Origin: JAMXLO01 sp963818775
GTDB lineage: Bacteria > Pseudomonadota > Alphaproteobacteria > Acetobacterales > Acetobacteraceae
Reading direction: 5' to 3'
Assembly: GCA_963818775.1 (NCBI GenBank)
Contig: CAWFUF010000020.1
Span: forward strand, 124,001-188,000
DNA length: 64,000 nucleotides
The notes under the pieces were generated by a model, which did no database searches, was not told the origin of the DNA, and worked only from the letters and a program-made list of their open reading frames with translations. The position numbers were made by a program, and so were the translations under genes. Below are positions 61,312 to 64,000 of this stretch, piece after piece; within the stretch, counting starts at the first letter, position 1; each line of letters begins with the position of its first letter.

Positions 61312-63261
61312 ATGATGAATACCTGCAAGGGTCGGCTACTCGCCTGCGCTTCGCTGTTGGCGATAGCAGCCTTGGCTTGGGTTCCGAGCGCTTTGGCGGC
61401 ACCGCCGCTCGGGCCAAACGATGACAACACCAAGACACCGATCAAGCACGTCATTGTGATTTATGGCGAAAACCGCAGCTTCGACCACCTGTTCGCGACC
61501 TATGTCTCGCCGAGCGGTGACAAGGTGCAGAACCTGCTGTCGGAGGGCATTATCAACGCGGACGGTTCGCCCGGCCCCAACTTCAAACAGGCGCTGCAGT
61601 ACCAGGCGAGCGCCACCTCCAGCTACAGTGTTGCCCCGATGAAGACCGGCCCCTACACGACGCTGCCGCAGCCGAACACCGGCAGCGCTCCGGAATCGGC
61701 CAGCGACGAAAGCCCGCCTCCCTTTGCGACCATAGCGGCCGCTGCTGCCGCCGATTACGGCGTGCTGCCCGGCGACCTGCGGCTGTTGACCACGGGCGCG
61801 ACCGGTGTGCCGACGGATTCGGTGGACACACGCATCGACAACGTCAACAACCTGCCACCCGGGCCGTTCCAGCTCACGCCCGGCGTGCCGTACGATGCCT
61901 ATGCCAACAGCCCGGTGCATCGCTACTATCAGAACTACCAACAGTCCGACTGCGACGTCAGCCACGCCACGCAGCAGAACCCGAGCGGCTGCCTGCACGA
62001 CCTGTTTCCCTGGGTCGAGGTGACGATCGGCGCCGGCAACAATGGTAAGCCGCAGCCCGCAGGGTTCAACGATCAAAGCACCAACGAGGGCGCCACTGCC
62101 ATGGCATTTTATAATGTCCAGCAGGGCGACATGCCGTACTTCAAGCAGCTGGCGGATCGATACACACTCAGCGACAACTACCATCAGCCCACGATGGGCG
62201 GCACGGGGCTGGACAGCATCTTTGCGGGGTTTGCGGACGGGATCTGGTACACTGACGGCAACGGCAATACTGCGACACCACCAACCAATCAGATCGAAGA
62301 TCCGGATGCCCAGGCCGGCACCAACAACTGGTACGTGCAGGACGGCTATTCCGGCGGCTCCTACAGCATGTGCGCCGACAGCAGCCAGCCCGGGGTTGGC
62401 TCGGTGGTCAGCTACCTCCAGAGCCTGTCAACCAAGATCAATACAAACTGCGAGCCCACTCACTACTACCTGCTGAACAACTACAATCCAGGGTACTACG
62501 GTAACGGGACCGTGGCCGATGCCACTGCCAATCCGTTCACCGTACCGCCAAGCCCAACGCCAAGCATCGGCAATGTGCTGCTGGCCGCGCAGGTATCGTT
62601 CCGGTGGTACGGCGAGGGTTGGAACCAGTATGTCGACGACCCGAACGATCCATCCGACGTGTACTGCAACATCTGCAATCCGTTCCAGTACCAGACTTCG
62701 ATCATGACCAACGAGGCGCTGCGTACCTCGGTAATTCAGGACACCGCGGATTTCTACACCGACATCCAGGATGGCATTCTGCCGGCCGTGTCGTTCGTGA
62801 AGCCGAGCGGCTTGAACGACGGCCATCCGGCCTCGTCGAAGTACAGCATCTTCGAGGCGTTCGTTCGCAAGATCCTGACGGAGCTGCGGCAGAAGCCGGA
62901 CCTCTGGAAGTCCACCGCGGTGTTCATCACGACGGACGAAGCAGGCGGCTACTACAACTCAGGATACATCCAGCCGCTGGACTTCTTCGGCGACGGTCCC
63001 CGGATTATGCTGTTGGTCGTGTCGCCATATTCGACCGGCGGTCACATCAACCACAGCTACACCGACCACGTGTCCATCCTGAAGTTCATCGAGGCTAACT
63101 GGCAACTGCCGACGATCTCGGCACGCAGCAGGGACAACATGCCGAATCCGCAGCAGGACGCGAGCAATCCGTATGTGCCGACCAACAGCCCGGCGATCGG
63201 CGACCTGATGGACGCCTTCCATTTCGACAACTCCAGCGGAGGCGATGGCAGCCAGAACTGA
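61312..63261 (+). CDS. Secreted phosphoesterase (phospholipase C / acid phosphatase family)
   Basis: A 649-residue exported enzyme. A signal peptide (to about PSALA, residue 29) precedes the phosphoesterase-family core: the metal site VIVIYGENRSFDHLFATY, later NYHQPTMGGTG, PAVSFVKPSGLNDGHPASS and TTDEAGGYY, with HINHSYTDHVSILKFIE near the end. These match the phospholipase C / AcpA-type acid phosphatases (alkaline-phosphatase fold). It lies within the T2SS operon and is the likely exported cargo. Two ATGs (61312, 61315) are possible. A 146-bp gap separates it from the transglycosylase. Confidence 0.88.
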   Translation: MMNTCKGRLLACASLLAIAALAWVPSALAAPPLGPNDDNTKTPIKHVIVIYGENRSFDHLFATYVSPSGDKVQNLLSEGIINADGSPGPNFKQALQYQASATSSYSVAPMKTGPYTTLPQPNTGSAPESASDESPPPFATIAAAAAADYGVLPGDLRLLTTGATGVPTDSVDTRIDNVNNLPPGPFQLTPGVPYDAYANSPVHRYYQNYQQSDCDVSHATQQNPSGCLHDLFPWVEVTIGAGNNGKPQPAGFNDQSTNEGATAMAFYNVQQGDMPYFKQLADRYTLSDNYHQPTMGGTGLDSIFAGFADGIWYTDGNGNTATPPTNQIEDPDAQAGTNNWYVQDGYSGGSYSMCADSSQPGVGSVVSYLQSLSTKINTNCEPTHYYLLNNYNPGYYGNGTVADATANPFTVPPSPTPSIGNVLLAAQVSFRWYGEGWNQYVDDPNDPSDVYCNICNPFQYQTSIMTNEALRTSVIQDTADFYTDIQDGILPAVSFVKPSGLNDGHPASSKYSIFEAFVRKILTELRQKPDLWKSTAVFITTDEAGGYYNSGYIQPLDFFGDGPRIMLLVVSPYSTGGHINHSYTDHVSILKFIEANWQLPTISARSRDNMPNPQQDASNPYVPTNSPAIGDLMDAFHFDNSSGGDGSQN

Positions 63262-63745
63262 TGCGACACTAAAGTCTCGGCCTTCATCGGTAGCGGGGGA
63301 GCACCTTGCCCGGTGCTCCCCCGTTCGCGCGTCCAGTGAGCGCGGCTTCACTCTGCTCGAGGTCCTTGTCGCCTTCACCATCGCAGCGTTGGCCCTTGCT
63401 GTGCTGTTCAGCGCCGGATTGGCCGGTCTGCATTCCACACAGGCCGCGTCACATTATGAGCAGGCCATTGCGCGCGCCCGATCACACCTGACAGCGGCCG
63501 TGCATGCCAGCCCGCTTGTGTCCGGCGACTGGCAGGGTGACGACGGTGGCGGCTTCCGCTGGCATTTGCGTGTGGCGCCGGTCGCCAGCGCCACCGTCAA
63601 GCCGGTGAACGCCGTGACGCTGCGAGGCTCGGCAAGTTTCCCGCTGACACTCTACGCGGTGACGGTATCGGTTGGATGGCGCGACGGAGGCGTCGCACGC
63701 GAGGTGCGGCTGGACACCGAGCAGATCGGCCAGGGCACGCGATGA
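63245..63745 (+). CDS. gspI: Type II secretion pseudopilin GspI
   Basis: A 166-residue minor pseudopilin. The prepilin motif is ERGFTLLEVLVAFTIAALALAVLFSAG, given here as RGFTLLEVLVAFTIAAL, with Gly before Phe and Glu+5. The leader before it is about 33 residues, much longer than normal, because the only in-frame start I find is ATG 63245, inside the end of the phosphoesterase gene. A strong hairpin (63294-63323) lies within that leader. The remainder (WQGDDGGGFRWHLRV, LRGSASFPLTLYAVTVSVGWRDG) fits GspI. Confidence 0.8.
   Translation: MAARTDATLKSRPSSVAGEHLARCSPVRASSERGFTLLEVLVAFTIAALALAVLFSAGLAGLHSTQAASHYEQAIARARSHLTAAVHASPLVSGDWQGDDGGGFRWHLRVAPVASATVKPVNAVTLRGSASFPLTLYAVTVSVGWRDGGVAREVRLDTEQIGQGTR
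63294..63323 (+). terminator. GC hairpin in the gspI leader, possible attenuator
   Basis: A perfect 12-bp stem (63294-63305 with 63312-63323) with a 6-nt loop lies 33 bases past the phosphoesterase stop, where its terminator would be expected. No T-run follows. Because it is inside the gspI leader it may reduce pseudopilin transcription or translation relative to the phosphoesterase. Confidence 0.6.
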
Positions 63746-64000
63746 AAAGATCGGCGCCCATCAGCCGTGCGAACGGTTTCACCCTGCTCGAGCTTCTCGT
63801 CGCTTTGACGGTACTCGGCTTCCTGCTCGTGGGGCTTGCGCAGGGCGTGCATTTCGGCCTGCTCGCCTGGCGCACCGGAGTGCGACTGACCGGCAGCAAT
63901 GACGACTTCAATACGCTCGACATCACGCTGCGACATCTGATTGAAGGCGCTGATCCAGGCGATGATCTCGACCCTGCGCCGTTCGTCGGCAGCAGCGACA
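63742..64000 (+). CDS. gspJ: Type II secretion pseudopilin GspJ, partial (right edge)
   Basis: The first 86 residues of a pseudopilin: RANGFTLLELLVALTVLGFLLVGLA is given here as GFTLLELLVALTVLG, with the Gly-Phe cut site and Glu+5. The mature part begins QGVHFGLLAWRTGVRLTGSN and NTLDITLRHLIEGADPG, which fits GspJ. ATG 63742 overlaps the gspI stop (ATGA). The C-terminus lies outside the window; gspK and gspG were not seen. Confidence 0.85.
   Translation, partial: MKRSAPISRANGFTLLELLVALTVLGFLLVGLAQGVHFGLLAWRTGVRLTGSNDDFNTLDITLRHLIEGADPGDDLDPAPFVGSSD

Noticed and set aside
61583..61831. Short leftward frames in the phosphoesterase gene
   Set aside because: No start signal and no conserved content; shadows.

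Overview
The window is GC-rich, densely coded chromosomal DNA from an alphaproteobacterium, most likely a member of the Acetobacteraceae/Rhodospirillales group. Evidence is the alphaproteobacterial gene repertoire (system I cytochrome c maturation genes, PE-LIG-POL type LigD plus Ku, egtBD, fahA beside a MarR regulator), many ATGA/GTGA start-stop overlaps, and several families of dispersed intergenic palindromes. Genus cannot be fixed from the sequence. No rRNA, tRNA, prophage, IS element or CRISPR array was seen; this reads as core plus metabolic-accessory chromosome.

Layout. 1-7.3 kb: a Tat-exported amidohydrolase cut by the left edge, an FUSC-type efflux protein, a beta-propeller lactonase and DNA ligase D. 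7.3-24.5 kb: a catabolic neighbourhood with VOC protein, LLM-class oxidoreductase, manganese catalase, an operon of serine hydrolase + SelA-like PLP enzyme (with an extra C-terminal domain) + class III aminotransferase, dienelactone hydrolase, fumarylacetoacetase with a divergent MarR regulator, an EF-G paralogue, two SDRs, glycerol kinase, an amidase and a DUF1993 gene broken by one extra base. 24.5-34 kb: SLC13-type transporter, acetate assimilation (satP-acs) behind EVE and Rieske genes, then a chemoreceptor with C-terminal PilZ domain paired with a separate periplasmic Cache protein, and an alpha/beta hydrolase.

34.2-39.4 kb: cytochrome c maturation genes ccmCDEFGHI, without ccmA or ccmB. 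They converge on, and overlap by 71 bp, a polyamine-type ABC cassette (39.3-42.4 kb) with one permease instead of two. 42.5-46.8 kb: ku, which is the NHEJ partner of ligD and has a candidate general-stress (EcfG-type) promoter, a PRC-barrel protein, ergothioneine genes egtB-egtD and an ECF sigma factor. 47-51.6 kb: P1-family peptidase, a polytopic glycosyltransferase-like protein, a large alpha/beta hydrolase and a MaoC-like hotdog protein.

51.7-64 kb: a type II secretion locus. A leftward unit carries gspO, an unrecognised exported protein and gspH. A divergent rightward unit carries gspE-F-L-M-C-D, a small lytic transglycosylase, a secreted phosphoesterase (phospholipase C/acid phosphatase family), gspI and gspJ (cut by the right edge). 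The transglycosylase and the phosphoesterase inside the locus suggest a self-contained secretion module with its own cell-wall enzyme and candidate cargo.

The most notable points are the interdomain and intergenic oddities: palindromic repeats inside or at the start of genes, the two-gene chemosensory pair with a duplicated upstream region, the SelA-like fusion, and the T2SS locus with its unknown third protein.
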